Assembly (NCBI RefSeq): GCF_018128285.1
Contig: NZ_CP072380.1
Span: forward strand, 496,001 to 560,000
Direction of reading: 5' to 3'
DNA: 64,000 nt
Source: Atopobium sp. oral taxon 416
Lineage (GTDB): Bacteria; Actinomycetota; Coriobacteriia; Coriobacteriales; Atopobiaceae
Shown here piece after piece: positions 45,100 to 54,751 of the stretch. Each line of letters starts with the position of its first letter. Positions within the stretch are counted from its first letter, which is position 1. The notes beneath the pieces are model-generated. The model had not been told where the DNA came from. It ran no database searches and saw only the letters and a program-made list of their open reading frames with translations. The position numbers and the translations under genes are program-made.

Positions 45100-46117
45100 T
45101 GCGAATCCTCATTGCTAGTGCAACAGCAAGGATTAAAGAACAGCGACCCGGGGTCTCTCACAATGTGATGGTATCCGCGAAAAAACAATCAAAGGAGGCT
45201 GCCCTGGGCTGCTACCATCATCTTAGCTTAGAGAAGCGAAAAGATGTCCCGCTTTCCCACACTGAAGGCAAAGACACATCCCAAGATTGTCAGAAAGCTA
45301 CACCGCAACAAGTCGACCATAGCTTGTAAGCTTGCAGCAAACTCATGCAACCAAGAAGTATCCGATATACGATACAGAGGCATCTGTTGTACAGGGGCAC
45401 TGCAACAGGCACAGGCAGTGAAGTCTCAAAGAGCCTCTGTGCCTGTGTGCAGGACAAGACTGTCAACTGTCAGCTATCACCACAACAGATCACAGGAAGG
45501 CCCACACTAAAGAAGGGATCATCTCCTGTAGCCTGTGCCACGCTCTGCAGAGCTATCAGTGATCGCACACTTAAAGATAGCTTGGCCTTGTACGTATCAA
45601 GTTCCCCGCGATGTCGCTGACAGACCTGATAAGGCAGATGAGCGCTTAAAGGATCAAAGGCTGAGAAGGCAGATAGCACACTGTGGGGAAAGATAAGGGG
45701 CCTCACACTTGTCGGCAGGAAGCACAAGATACCTAAGCGCTACCTCTTGGCACAGACACATACAGCACAAGCTGTAGCTAAGACAGGAAAGCTTGCTGTA
45801 TTTGGTTGTCCTGTCAAGACCAGCACACCAAAGAGAGACAAAAGGGTCTGCACAGCACAGAGATGTCACACAGACACTGAAAGCTGAGCTTCTCTTCTGT
45901 CTGCCTTATCACCCGTGGCAAAAAGCGAGCGTTGAAAGACAGCTATGGCCCTATCTAAGAGTATCTCCCAACGCGTACAAGCTTTCGTGATACCACCTTA
46001 TCTGAAGTCAGACAGCTCTATACGAATGCTACCAACCTAAGACCGAATAGATGCCTCGCTAACAAGACACCCTGGGACGTCTTTCACTTTCAGACGTTGC
46101 AGTTGGTAGGGGAATTA
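45100..46117 (+). mobile_element. Decayed IS30-family element (IS30-C)
   Basis: Left end GCGAATCCTCATTGCTAGTG followed by CAACAG matches the ends of two other IS30 elements in the window; a weaker matching end (AATTCCCC...CTGCAAC, minus strand) closes it near 46117. Transposase fragments in many frames: YHHLSLEKRKDV, then KLHRNKSTIACKL, and the C-terminal FCLPYHPWQKASVERQLWPYLR. Base composition is lower in GC than around it. Heavily degraded. Confidence 0.7.
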
Positions 46118-46120
46118 AAG

Positions 46121-47490
46121 GGGCTCTTCGACACGATGTGTGAATGAAAAATATGCGAATGTACAGGTGACACGGCACGTTCTCCTGTAGGTTTTAGGTG
46201 TGAAGTAAAGACCCGGCAAAAGGAGCGCACCGTGCGCGTCTCAAGCTTAGCCAAGATCATGATCGGCATCGAGAATATCGTCGTAAAGGATGTGTCCTTC
46301 GACGAGGACGCACAGGCGATCGTGATCGACGCCAAGGCCCCACTCCTGCAGATGCGGCAAGTGCGGGCAGAAGGCCCCCCTGCTACGATGCAGGCAGGGG
46401 AACCAGGCGCTGGAGATGCCCCGATGTCGTCGGGACGAAGGTGTATGTGCAGGCGGATACATTCAAGGTGAGGTGCCCGAAATGCGATACCGCGGTGCGG
46501 AAGCTGCCCTGGGCAGACCATGGTAGCTGGCAACCCGTGCCTTTGAGGACACCTGCTGCTGGCTTGTGCTGTCGATGAGCAAGCTTGCCTGTCAAAGGCT
46601 TCTGCGCATCTTGTGGAGGTGGGTGGGCGCGATATGCTCGCGCGTGCTGACAAGGCTCAATCTGGCGCAGCCGCCAAAGACGGCAGACCTCAGGTGGATA
46701 GGTGTGGACGAGACAAGCTACAAGAAGGGCCACAGCTACATGACGGGCATAGCCGCAAGGTCTTCGACGCCTTCTTCGAGCAGATCGCCGTTAAGGGAAG
46801 GGAGCCCATCGACCTTGTGAGTGCGGACGGAGCGCGTTGGGTGGACGATGCGATGAAGGAGTGGGTGGCACATGCGCTGCGCTGCACAGACACCTTCCAC
46901 ATCGTCCAGTGGACAGCAGAGCTGCTCGACGAGCTGTGCCGCCAGTCATGGAGGGCGGCCGTGCAGAAGGCCAAGGCAGCACCAAAGGGGAGGCGAGCCC
47001 CGAAAGGAAGGCCGCAACATCCGTGAAGGGCCCAAGGGACCCGCTCCTTCAAGAACCCAGAGAGCTTGACCGAAAGGCAGAAGGCAGCGCTTCAGCTCAC
47101 TGCGATCTTGCAGCCGCGCCTCCACAGGGCATATCTGCTGAAGGAAGGGTTGAGACTTGCCCTGAAGCTGCCTGCTAACGAGATCAGGGAGGGCATCGGG
47201 AAGTGGAGGGGCAGGGCCTAGCGCTCGAGGATCCCCTAAGTTCGTCGAGCTCTAAAAGAAGATCAGAAGGCATCTGGATACCATCGTCGCCACCTTGGAG
47301 AGCGGCCTGTCCAACGCACGCGTGGAGGCCATCAACAACAAGATCAAGCTGACCGTGAGGATGGCCTATAGCTTTCGCAGCCTCGACAACCTCTTCGCGA
47401 TAGTGATGCTCATATGCTCGGGGCTCCAGGTGCCGCTGCTGGGGAGGGCCTAAAGCTTACATTTCGGTTCACACATTGTGCAGGTGCCTC
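46121..47490 (+). mobile_element. ISL3-family element (ISL3-A), decayed
   Basis: Ends GGGCTCTTCGACACGATGTG and, on the other strand, GAGGCACCTGCACAATGTGT form imperfect inverted repeats running on into TGAA. Contains an ISL3 transposase remnant. Its right end abuts the start region of the methyltransferase gene. Confidence 0.7.
46232..47452 (+). pseudogene. ISL3-family transposase remnant
   Basis: Plus-strand fragments in order: SSLAKIMIGIENIVVKDVSFDE; zinc-ribbon region CPKCDTAVRKLPWADHGSW; WRWVGAICSRVLTRLNLAQPPKTADLRWIGVDETSYKKGHSYMT; FFEQIAVKGREPIDLVSADGARWVDDAMKEWVAHALRCTDTFHIVQW; C-terminal KLTVRMAYSFRSLDNLFAIVMLI. Several frameshifts and stops. Confidence 0.8.
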
Positions 47491-47507
47491 CAATAAAATG
47501 GCCTATT

Positions 47508-48332
47508 ATGAATCAGGAGTTTCGAGAAGAATCCGTTGACGGGGAAAGGCACCACGACAGTATGAACAACCAGGTAGCCCGACGCTTGGATGCTCTGACT
47601 GAGGAGTTTTATCAGCGTAATGCAGTGAGCTTTGATGCGACGCGGCAAAGCTCCTGGCCGGGATGGTCAAAGTGCCTTGAGGCAGCGGGACTGCAAGGAC
47701 AGAATCCTGAGCGTCTGAAGGTCCTGGATGTAGCTGCGGGTAATCTGCGCTTCGCCCGTTTTCTGAATGATGCCTTTCCAGACACAGAGCTGATCTATAC
47801 GGCGGTTGATTCCTGTGAACCATTGCTGGCGAATTCAAAGCCGATTTCGCATGGACGGGTAAACGTCCAGGTTATCGATCTGATCGAGGAGCTCCTGAAG
47901 GGGAATGAAGATTTGTTTAGTGCCTGTGGGCAGCAGGATTTAGCCGTTTGTTTCGGCTTTCTGCACCATACCCCCACTGAAGAGGCGCGTATACATCTAT
48001 TGCAGTCAATTGTGGAAGCACTGAAGCCCGGCGGCATCGCTGCGATCTCCTTTTGGCGGTTTATGGAAGTGCCTTCACTTGCAAAGAAGACTCAATGGAC
48101 AACACAGAAAGCGCTGCAGAAGCTCTGTCTCTCCGAAAGTGATCTAGATCAGGGAGACTATTTGCTCGGGTGGGGAGAGACCTCTGATTCCTGGCGGTAT
48201 TGCCACAATTTTAACGATGCAGAACTCAAGCGCTACTGTGAGGCACTGACGGGGAGCGCAGAGCTTGTACAGCATTTCCGCTCCGATGGTAGACCTGGAG
48301 ATCTCAATTCATATCTGGTGTTGAGGGCGTAA
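47508..48332 (+). CDS. Trm9/ALKBH8-like SAM-dependent methyltransferase
   Basis: Class I methyltransferase of 274 aa. Before the SAM domain it has NAVSFDATRQSSWPGW (39-53), close to the FSxTRxxxWP signature of Trm9-type tRNA wobble methyltransferases. SAM motif I is VLDVAAGNLRFARFL (72-86); later YCHNFNDAELKRY and the end DLNSYLVLRA parallel Trm9 tails. Trm9 esterifies cm5U34 to mcm5U34; elp3 makes cm5U. Start uncertain: ATG 47508 chosen because upstream codons lie in ISL3-A; ATG 47562 is also possible. Function is inferred from motif plus neighbourhood. Confidence 0.7.
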   Translation: MNQEFREESVDGERHHDSMNNQVARRLDALTEEFYQRNAVSFDATRQSSWPGWSKCLEAAGLQGQNPERLKVLDVAAGNLRFARFLNDAFPDTELIYTAVDSCEPLLANSKPISHGRVNVQVIDLIEELLKGNEDLFSACGQQDLAVCFGFLHHTPTEEARIHLLQSIVEALKPGGIAAISFWRFMEVPSLAKKTQWTTQKALQKLCLSESDLDQGDYLLGWGETSDSWRYCHNFNDAELKRYCEALTGSAELVQHFRSDGRPGDLNSYLVLRA

Positions 48333-48554
48333 TATCAGGTCAATCGAAGCATAGGAGAAGTATCTTGCACAATAAGCCATAAATGGGGAACGATGTATGA
48401 CTCCTAAGGCAGAGAAGTTCAGTATGTACATACCTCCTCAAGAGAAGAAAGAATTGGAAGCGCTGTTTGGTAGCCGGGGGATGACACTGCCGGAAGCAGT
48501 CAATATCCTCTTCTATAAGTCTCTTATGGTCGATGACATGCCTTTGATGCGCAG

Positions 48555-49666
48555 GGGACTCCAGACATTTTTCCGGATCTAGGCTGCATATGCGCAGCTA
48601 AGGCCCCTCCTGTGCTCCCTGAGCGTCCTCCACCCACAAGGCACGCTTGAGCTTGGTCAAACAATACCACTCGATGTAGCTGTCAAGACAGCTCTTGAAC
48701 TCCTCGAATGTGCTGTCAGCCCAATCCATGCCGGAAAAGAGGTCAGACTTGAGCGTGCCGAAAAAGCCTTTGGCACGGGCATTGTCAGGGGGCTTTTGTC
48801 CTTGGGCGACATCGAGCGGGCGGCGTTGCCCCCTGCTGCAGGCATCTGCCCGTTCGTCTGTCATATAGAGCGCACCGGTGTCCGTATGCACGACGAGGGG
48901 GCCTTCCCTCGAAGAGTCCTATCTTGCCCACCAGATCCTCGAGCATGTCGACCGCAAGCTCACAGTCGGGATGCATCGATACCTTCCAGCATACAAGCCA
49001 GCCGTTGAAGCAGTCGATGGCGGAAGAGAGATAGGCCTTGTAGCCATCCAGGGCGAACTTCGCCTCAGCGTTGACCACGAGCAGCCCTAGCTCCCCTGCG
49101 TGGAAGTCGTGGATGCCATCCTGTTTGAGTGGTACGTTCTCGGGCCTCACCGCCGCACTCACCTGCCTCGCTGCCTGGACCTGCCCTGGACTTCTCCGGG
49201 CTCGTTAAAAAGCCAGGGTCTGCTGCTTTTAGGGTATCCAGTACCGCCAATGCCCTACGAGCTTGACTTCGCTCATCTAGGCTCTCTCGGCCAAATCGTC
49301 GGGCAGCTTACGGCGAAGGCGCACCATGTGGTGTGCACGGGGTACCTATCGATATCTGATGCGGTCTGCCTGCCGTCTTGGACATGCGCTGTCACGGCGA
49401 GTATATCATGTCAGCCGTACCCATAGTTGGGACTGCCCTGTCCGTGGGTACAGTACATGCTGCTGTGTACAGGCCCGCCTCCTCCATGGGCAGCCAACCG
49501 CACAGAACGCTTGTGCTGGGCAAGCAGGCGCAGTGTGCGACAGACCTCCCCAGTCAACAGGCCGCTCTCGTAAAACTCCCGGAGCAATCCCCTTGCGCTC
49601 TTCTTTGGTATACATCCCGGACTCCGATTCCAAACCAGCTGGTCCGACTTTTTGTCCGGGGTCCCC
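48555..49666 (-). mobile_element. IS3-family element (IS3-B), decayed
   Basis: About 1.1 kb inside the antitoxin gene; ends GGGACTCCAGACA on the left and, reading the other strand, GGGACCCCGGACA on the right. Minus-strand orfA remnant at about 49411-49660 (MYTKEER..., LLREFYESGLLTGEVCRTL) and an orfB with integrase core at 48598-49162 (FALDGYKAYLSSAIDCFNGWLVCW; PDNARAKGFFGTLKSDLF; SYIEWYCLTKLKRALW). Multiple frameshifts. Confidence 0.75.
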
Positions 49667-49732
49667 ATAAGGCCAAATTTAATGAAGAGAATGAGGAGGC
49701 TTTGCAGGAAGCTAGAGATATTAAATTCCGGT

Positions 49733-50828
49733 CTCTCTGTTAGACCACGATTGATCTGAGAAGGGCCCAATGTTGTCCGGGCCTTTGCCTACAATGCATG
49801 TCGCCAAACAAAGACATCGAGAAACGGACGGGCCGGACTCAATGATACTGCAGCAGATCGAGAAGATAGGCATCGCTAAGAAGATGGCAGGATCCGCTCT
49901 CGCAGGTAAACCCAAAAGATATCCGAGGTATAGGTCTGCAGACCTCTTCTGTAAGGGGCACTCTGCACAAGGCCATCATGGAAGTGTCGCTCCTGTGGCA
50001 GGACCTTCTCGGTGAAGATAGGATCGGTCACAGCGATATCGAAGCTTTTCACCACCACAGGGACAAAGTATGCAAAAGACACGCTTGCGGGCATGTCACT
50101 TAAACCAGCTTATGAAGAGCAGCCATGTGAGCCTTAAGGACCTCGTGGGTTCCATGCACATGAGGCTCTTTGAGGCAGTGGGGTCTGCCCTGAAGTCTCC
50201 CAGGAGCGCCCATGTCGTCTGCTGCCAGGCAGAGGGGCTTGCCCTCGACGAGTCGCTTGTGGGCAGCAGGGCAAGGTCGGCTGTACAGATGCGCGATAGC
50301 ACACAGGCCACGGCCATACCGTGCACTCAAGCAGCATATCAAGTCTCAAGGTTTGCAAAGAGTGCTAAGCGAGTCGGGAGAGCGAGTATACAACACTTCA
50401 GGGGGCCCACCAATTCAAAGTTAAAGGTTGCCCTTTCAGGCATCGCCGACAGCTCTTGGGTCGCAACAGACAACCATGCAAGGTATGCGCGCATCCTTTC
50501 CTTACTCGGCGTTGTTGAGTACACGTCAAGCGTGGTGAAGGAGTCCAGGGACAGTGAGAAGCGACCTTGTCAATGCGATGCAGCGAAGGCTCAGGCAAGT
50601 TCTTGCTTTCCCTCTATGGGGTGTCGACGAAATGGCTGCAGTGCTTGCTTCGCCTGCTTGCTGTGGACAAAGCAGGCGAAGCATTCGAAGCAGGACAGCA
50701 AGGCGATGTCCTCAGGACAGCCCACAGAAGGCAGCTATGTACACACGAGGCGCACTTGTCGACATGCCCTAGCCTCTCTGGGACTGGTGGAAGGCAAGGG
50801 TCGATGTCAATGGTGGTCTTACAGAGAG
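49733..50828. mobile_element. Unclassified element with 22-bp inverted ends
   Basis: Ends CTCTCTGTTAGACCACGATT and, on the other strand, CTCTCTGTAAGACCACCATT pair almost perfectly; TTCCGGT lies at both outer edges (49726-49732, 50830-50836) as a 7-8 bp target duplication. I could not assign a transposase family: no frame gives a convincing domain, although open stretches exist on both strands. The left end also appears at 63957. Sequence is decayed. Confidence 0.65.
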
Positions 50829-50957
50829 TTTCCGGTAAGAAAGAAGCAATGTCGTATCGCTCTGCAAAAGAACTGTTTGAAGATTTGGGGATCTAAGCCT
50901 ATTGACATGTGCTATCGCAGCACAGTTAGAAATATATTGCTGAGATAGTGAAAATGA

Positions 50958-50991
50958 GAGGGAAGATACTCCGCTGGGAGTATCTTCCCTC
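50958..50991 (-). terminator. Terminator of icd
   Basis: Perfect 15-bp stem GAGGGAAGATACTCC/GGAGTATCTTCCCTC with a 4-nt loop, 22 bp past the icd stop on the minus strand, followed by TCATTTTCAC. Confidence 0.85.
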
Positions 50992-51013
50992 GAACTGGTC
51001 CTATGTAGCCAAA

Positions 51014-52222
51014 TTACATACGTTTGTCGAGCTCCTCTCTGATTGCCTTGATGAACTTCTCGGTGGAAAGCTTCTGCGGGTTGGGGAGTTTGGTGATACG
51101 TGTCAAGTCGCCGGTCATTCTCCCGCTTTCGATAGTGGCAAGTGTTGCCTTTTCGAGCTTGTCGGCAAAAGCTGCGAGGTTCTTGAGACCATCCAGCTCT
51201 GCGCGCTTTCTCAGAGCACCGGTCCAGGCAAAGATCGTGGCGACGGAGTTGGTTGATGTTTCCTCACCTTTGAGGTAACGATAGTAGTGGCGCTGGACGG
51301 TGCCGTGCGCTGCCTCGTACTCGTAATAGCCGTGTGGGCTCACCAACACTGACGTCATGAGCGCCAAGCTGCCAAAGGCGCTTGAGAGCATGTCGGACAT
51401 CACATCGCCGTCGTAGTTCTTACAGGTCCAGACGAAGCCGCCTTCGCTTTTCATGATTCTTGCCACTGCGTCGTCGATCAGCGTATAGAAGTAGGTGAGG
51501 CCGTTCTTCTCGAAATCCGCTTTGTACTCTTTGTTGTAGATCTCTTGGAAGATGTCCTTGAAGCGGTAGTCATAGATCTTGGAGATCGTGTCCTTGGAAG
51601 CGAACCATACGTCCCGCTTATTCTGCAGGCCAAAGGAGAAGCAGCTGCGTGCGAAGCTCTCAATTGAAGCATCGAGGTTGTGCATGCCTTCTACAACGCC
51701 GGGCTCATCGAAGTCGTGGATGAGGACGCGCTGCTCTTCACCCTTCTCGGGGGTATAGACGAGCTCAACTTTGCCCGGACCGGGGATGCGCATCTCCACG
51801 TCGCGGTACACATCGCCGTAGGCGTGACGGGCAATTGTGATTGGCTTCTTCCAGGTGGTTACCACCGGCTCGATACCCTTAACGATGATCGGGGTACGGA
51901 AGACAGTGCCATCCAAAATGGCACGGATCGTGCCATTGGGGCTCTTCCACATCTGGTGCAGGTTATATTCCTTCACGCGTGTTGCATTTGGGGTGATCGT
52001 CGCACACTTGACAGCGACGCCGAGGCGCTTAGTAGCGTTGGCGGCGTCGATCGTGACCTGATCTTGTGTCTCATCGCGGTGTTTGAGCCCCAGATCGTAG
52101 TATTCGGTCTTGAGATCGATGTAGGGCTCGAGCAGATTCTCCTTAATGAGCTTCCACATGATACGGGTCATTTCGTCGCCGTCCATCTCGACGAGCGGCG
52201 TCTTCATCTGAATCTTGGCCAT
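51014..52222 (-). CDS. icd: NADP-dependent isocitrate dehydrogenase, type II
   Basis: Protein of 402 aa like the eukaryotic/actinobacterial type II NADP-IDH (not the E. coli type). Start [26 protein letters not shown]; substrate residues in [35 protein letters not shown] and [30 protein letters not shown] near the C-terminus. ATG 52222 follows GGAGGGACT; the 10-residue longer start lacks a site. Makes 2-oxoglutarate and NADPH, here probably for glutamate synthesis in a fermentative cell. Confidence 0.96.
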   Translation of the reverse strand: MAKIQMKTPLVEMDGDEMTRIMWKLIKENLLEPYIDLKTEYYDLGLKHRDETQDQVTIDAANATKRLGVAVKCATITPNATRVKEYNLHQMWKSPNGTIRAILDGTVFRTPIIVKGIEPVVTTWKKPITIARHAYGDVYRDVEMRIPGPGKVELVYTPEKGEEQRVLIHDFDEPGVVEGMHNLDASIESFARSCFSFGLQNKRDVWFASKDTISKIYDYRFKDIFQEIYNKEYKADFEKNGLTYFYTLIDDAVARIMKSEGGFVWTCKNYDGDVMSDMLSSAFGSLALMTSVLVSPHGYYEYEAAHGTVQRHYYRYLKGEETSTNSVATIFAWTGALRKRAELDGLKNLAAFADKLEKATLATIESGRMTGDLTRITKLPNPQKLSTEKFIKAIREELDKRM

Positions 52223-52329
52223 AGTCCCTCCAGAAATCGGTGTCAAGTGCATTACTCTTCAGTGTATATGCAAATTTGGCACAGCGGCAAACCTGTTGCC
52301 AGAATGTAAACCTTGCGAGGGGACTTACG

Positions 52330-52806
52330 ATGAGTGAGCTTATGGAGTACCTCAAGAAGAAGGGTACCGTCGTGGTGTTCGATATCGACGGAGTGTTGGC
52401 CGCCTATGAGTTCGGCTATCACTGTCATGCTGCGGTACCTGGTGGGGACTGGAGAAGCTATGTTGAGATCTACCACCCCTATCTCAGCGCCAAACCCCTG
52501 CCCGCACTTGAGGACTTTGTCGTGCAGAAAGACCCCGATGAGCTCTATATCTGCTCGGTGGCAGCAGACTTTGAACAGCAGGATAAGAGAGTGTTCTGCG
52601 AGCGATGCTATGGGATCAACCCTGGCCACATCCACTTTGTGGCGAGCAAAGCGGAGAAGCTGCGGTATGTCACGGATTTGGCCGAGCAACTTAAGATCCC
52701 GCAGGAGCGTGTCGCGCTCGTTGAAGATAGTGTGAAAACACTCGATCAGCTTGCCGCTTTCTCGCGCTGCACAACTGTACATATTACTTCATTCTTCTAC
52801 GGATAG
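52330..52806 (+). CDS. Small HAD-superfamily hydrolase
   Basis: HAD-like protein of 158 aa without an evident large cap. VVVFDIDGVLA (two aspartates of motif I), Ser in YICSVAADF, Lys in FVASKAEKL and LVEDSVKTLDQL (motif IV). Probably a phosphatase; substrate unknown. Divergent from icd. ATG 52330 with CGAGGGG upstream; an in-frame start 30 codons earlier is unlikely. Confidence 0.82.
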   Translation: MSELMEYLKKKGTVVVFDIDGVLAAYEFGYHCHAAVPGGDWRSYVEIYHPYLSAKPLPALEDFVVQKDPDELYICSVAADFEQQDKRVFCERCYGINPGHIHFVASKAEKLRYVTDLAEQLKIPQERVALVEDSVKTLDQLAAFSRCTTVHITSFFYG

Positions 52807-53023
52807 CGTATCCTATGGGTAGGGCTGAAGGCAGTAAAGGGCATTGAGACGGTCGTGTGTACAGGAGTGTCCCCCTGGACATATGCCCTGGTTTCAGACT
52901 CATTGTGGCGGTAGATTACCGTTTGCCGGCATATTCAATCCATAAGCCAAGTTCTGATTCCAGTTCAGATTTTGAGACTAGTGAACTGCGCCCAAATCCT
53001 GGACGCCCTAATAGAGACTGCGC

Positions 53024-53203
53024 CTAGGCAGCCTCTCTCTTTCCGGTCTTTCCGGACCTCCCTAGGGCAGGCTGCACCCGGCACGCAGATCCTGCCTTGC
53101 CTGATGCGGAGATGGCCCCTCACGGGGCCATCTCCGCATCAGCCGTCTTTTCCTACTCTCATCTGGGTGTCTGTTGGAGATTCACCCACAGAACTATCGA
53201 AGA
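53024..53203. mobile_element. 180-bp deletion derivative of an ISL3-type element
   Basis: Its first 38 bp match 60051-60090 and the rest matches 60785-60921; the coding middle is missing. It ends in CCCACAGA-CTATCGAAGA like the longer copy. Contains no gene. Confidence 0.75.
53103..53150. terminator. Strong hairpin inside the 180-bp element
   Basis: Perfect 17-bp stem starting GATGCGGAGATGG with loop TCAC; followed by AGCCGTCTTTTCC, so it would stop plus-strand transcription. The longer copy at 60820-60860 has an imperfect version. Confidence 0.6.
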
Positions 53204-53309
53204 TCCAACAAAATAGCCTCCTTTGGTTGTTGGGCCCGAGAAGGTGTTTGAAAATTCGTCCTGTTTGTTCGCGTGAAAGTATTCTTAGCAATAAGCGAAC
53301 TGAAATGGT

Positions 53310-53588
53310 TTATTCAGCGAGCAATGCCTCTGCAAGTAAAGCACGTGCATAATTGCTGGTCGAAGTACCATGGCGCTTAGCCTCGGCAGCGATCTTTTGC
53401 TTCATTGCTACTGGGACCTTGATGGAGAGAGTAGCTGTCCCACCTACACTCAGTGGTGGTTTCCCATAAACAATATCGCTGCGATTCTTCCATCCCTCAG
53501 GCCATTCGTCGTGATCGAGGGCATCGCACCAGCCATTAATCATATCTTCTGTAACCACTGTGCCGTCAGCTGCCTTGAAATCCGCCAT
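53310..53588 (-). CDS. Ribbon-helix-helix-type antitoxin
   Basis: Protein of 92 aa. C-terminus GGTATLSIKVPVAMKQKIAAEAKRHGTSTSNYARALLAEAL is an Arc/CopG-like ribbon-helix-helix; the N-terminal part (ADGTVVTEDMINGWCDALDHDEWPEGW) is the toxin-contact type region. ATG 53588 has GAGGAG 9 bp upstream. The toxin-like gene before it overlaps and is frameshifted, so this antitoxin is an orphan. Family assignment rests on the pattern only. Confidence 0.7.
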   Translation of the reverse strand: MADFKAADGTVVTEDMINGWCDALDHDEWPEGWKNRSDIVYGKPPLSVGGTATLSIKVPVAMKQKIAAEAKRHGTSTSNYARALLAEALLAE

Positions 53589-53593
53589 GTTGC

Positions 53594-53879
53594 TCATCTC
53601 CTCATCATGCCGAGCTCGTACCTGAATTTCTTGGTGGGAGGGGCCATTGCATGGAATATGTGCCATCATCCCTGATTGTCTTCGAGTGCTACTAGCTCTG
53701 CCATACACCGGTCTGATAGTACACCGGTCTGATAGTACACCGATTGCGATCCAAATAGGAGGATCGTTCTCAGCGCTTCGCTGCCTGCAGGCGATTGGGG
53801 TATCCCATGCATACCGAATTTCTTCTGCGTTCAAACCATGTTTGAACGCATGTGGCTCGACGATTACTTCTCCAATCAT
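53594..53879 (-). pseudogene. Toxin-like gene, broken by a 16-bp tandem duplication
   Basis: Starts MIGEVIVEPHAFKHGLNAEEIRYAWDTP...PPIWIAIGVLSDRC, then leaves frame. ACACCGGTCTGATAGT is present twice in tandem (about 53704-53735); removing one copy restores DRCMAELVALEDNQG, followed by a TGA and then WHIFHAMAPPTKKFRYELGMMRR ending over the antitoxin start. So one frameshift and one nonsense codon. The PHAxKHGLxxEExxxAW pattern with a partner RHH protein suggests a type II toxin; the biochemical family is not certain. Confidence 0.65.
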
Positions 53880-54053
53880 TCTGCCCCCATCCGATATGCT
53901 GTAATTAGTATACCCATTAGAGTATAAAAAGAGATAACCACAATGTAATACAATGGCGAATTCTCAGAGCAAGTGCAACAGGGAAATACAAGGTAGCCGT
54001 CCAGGCACGACCTATGATGGTGCTTGCAAAGACATGCATCCATTGCAGGCACC

Positions 54054-54751
54054 ATGGACGGCTACAGCCATCTTAGCATCGAGAAGCGCGAGGACATCAT
54101 GGTTTGCTGGAAGGGCCATGAGGGCATCAGCCAGATACGAGGGAGCTCGGACGGGACAAGTCGACCATATCTCGCGAGATCAGGCGCAACGGATGGCAGG
54201 GGCCTACCGCGCATCGAGCGCGCAGAGGCGTGCGGATGTAAGGCGGCTGCGCTGCAGGCCCCAGGCTCATGGACGATCCGCATAGGTGCTCGCTGGTCCG
54301 TGAGGCTTATGCGGGACGAGCATTGGTCTTCGAAGGGGATATCAGGGCTGCATCGCGATGCAGTACTCAGACCTTGCCGCAAGCGACGACAGCATCTAGC
54401 GCACCGTGTGGTCGTGATCGCTCGACTGCGAGCTTTCAGGGCGCAGGAAGGCCACAAGGTTGCTCAGCCGTCACGGCAAGTGCAGGCACAGCAAGGGCAG
54501 CCAGAAGCGCACAGGCAAGCTGCGCATCACCCACGACATCTCGAAGCGCCCGAAAGAGGCATCCTTCAGGAGCCGGATCGGTGACTGGGAGGGCGATACT
54601 GTGGCAGGAAGGCGCCTGCCTTATCACCCAGGTGGATCACCTGAGCGGATACCTTGTCGGCGGCAAGGCGACCAGGGTCAACAAAGCCACGAAGAAGGCG
54701 TTTGCCGGTGAGGTTGTGCTGACCGTGACGCTCGACAGGGGCAAGGAGCTC
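54054..54751 (+). pseudogene. IS30-A transposase, N-terminal part
   Basis: Plus-strand start MDGYSHLSIEKREDIMVCWKGHEGISQI, HTH region, then after frameshifts KRTGKLRITHDISKRP, IGDWEGDTVAG and QVDHLSGYLVGGKATRVNKATKKAFAGEVVLTVTLDRGKE, the DDE core, cut by IS3-A. Frameshifts near 54130 and 54480-54600. Confidence 0.8.

Larger units (their letters stand above)
48397..50896 (+). pseudogene. RelB/DinJ-type antitoxin split by two insertions
   Basis: Three pieces of one small antitoxin. Piece 1 (48397-48554): MTPKAEKFSMYIPPQEKKEL...GMTLPEAVNILFYKSLMVDDMPLMRR, the ribbon-helix-helix N-terminus. Piece 2 (about 49667-49732): KAKFNEENEEALQEARDI. Piece 3 (50829-50896): SGKKEAMSYRSAKELFEDLGI and stop. 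Joined, they give the usual RelB/DinJ layout of about 90 aa. IS3-B splits pieces 1 and 2, an unclassified element splits 2 and 3. A shortened reading frame from 48397 stops at 48582 inside IS3-B. No toxin gene was found. Confidence 0.75.

Noticed and set aside
50070-50948. 292-residue open frame on the plus strand
   Set aside because: It covers most of the unassigned element and runs past its right end through the last antitoxin fragment in a different frame, shows no domain, and other frames are also open. Probably not a gene.
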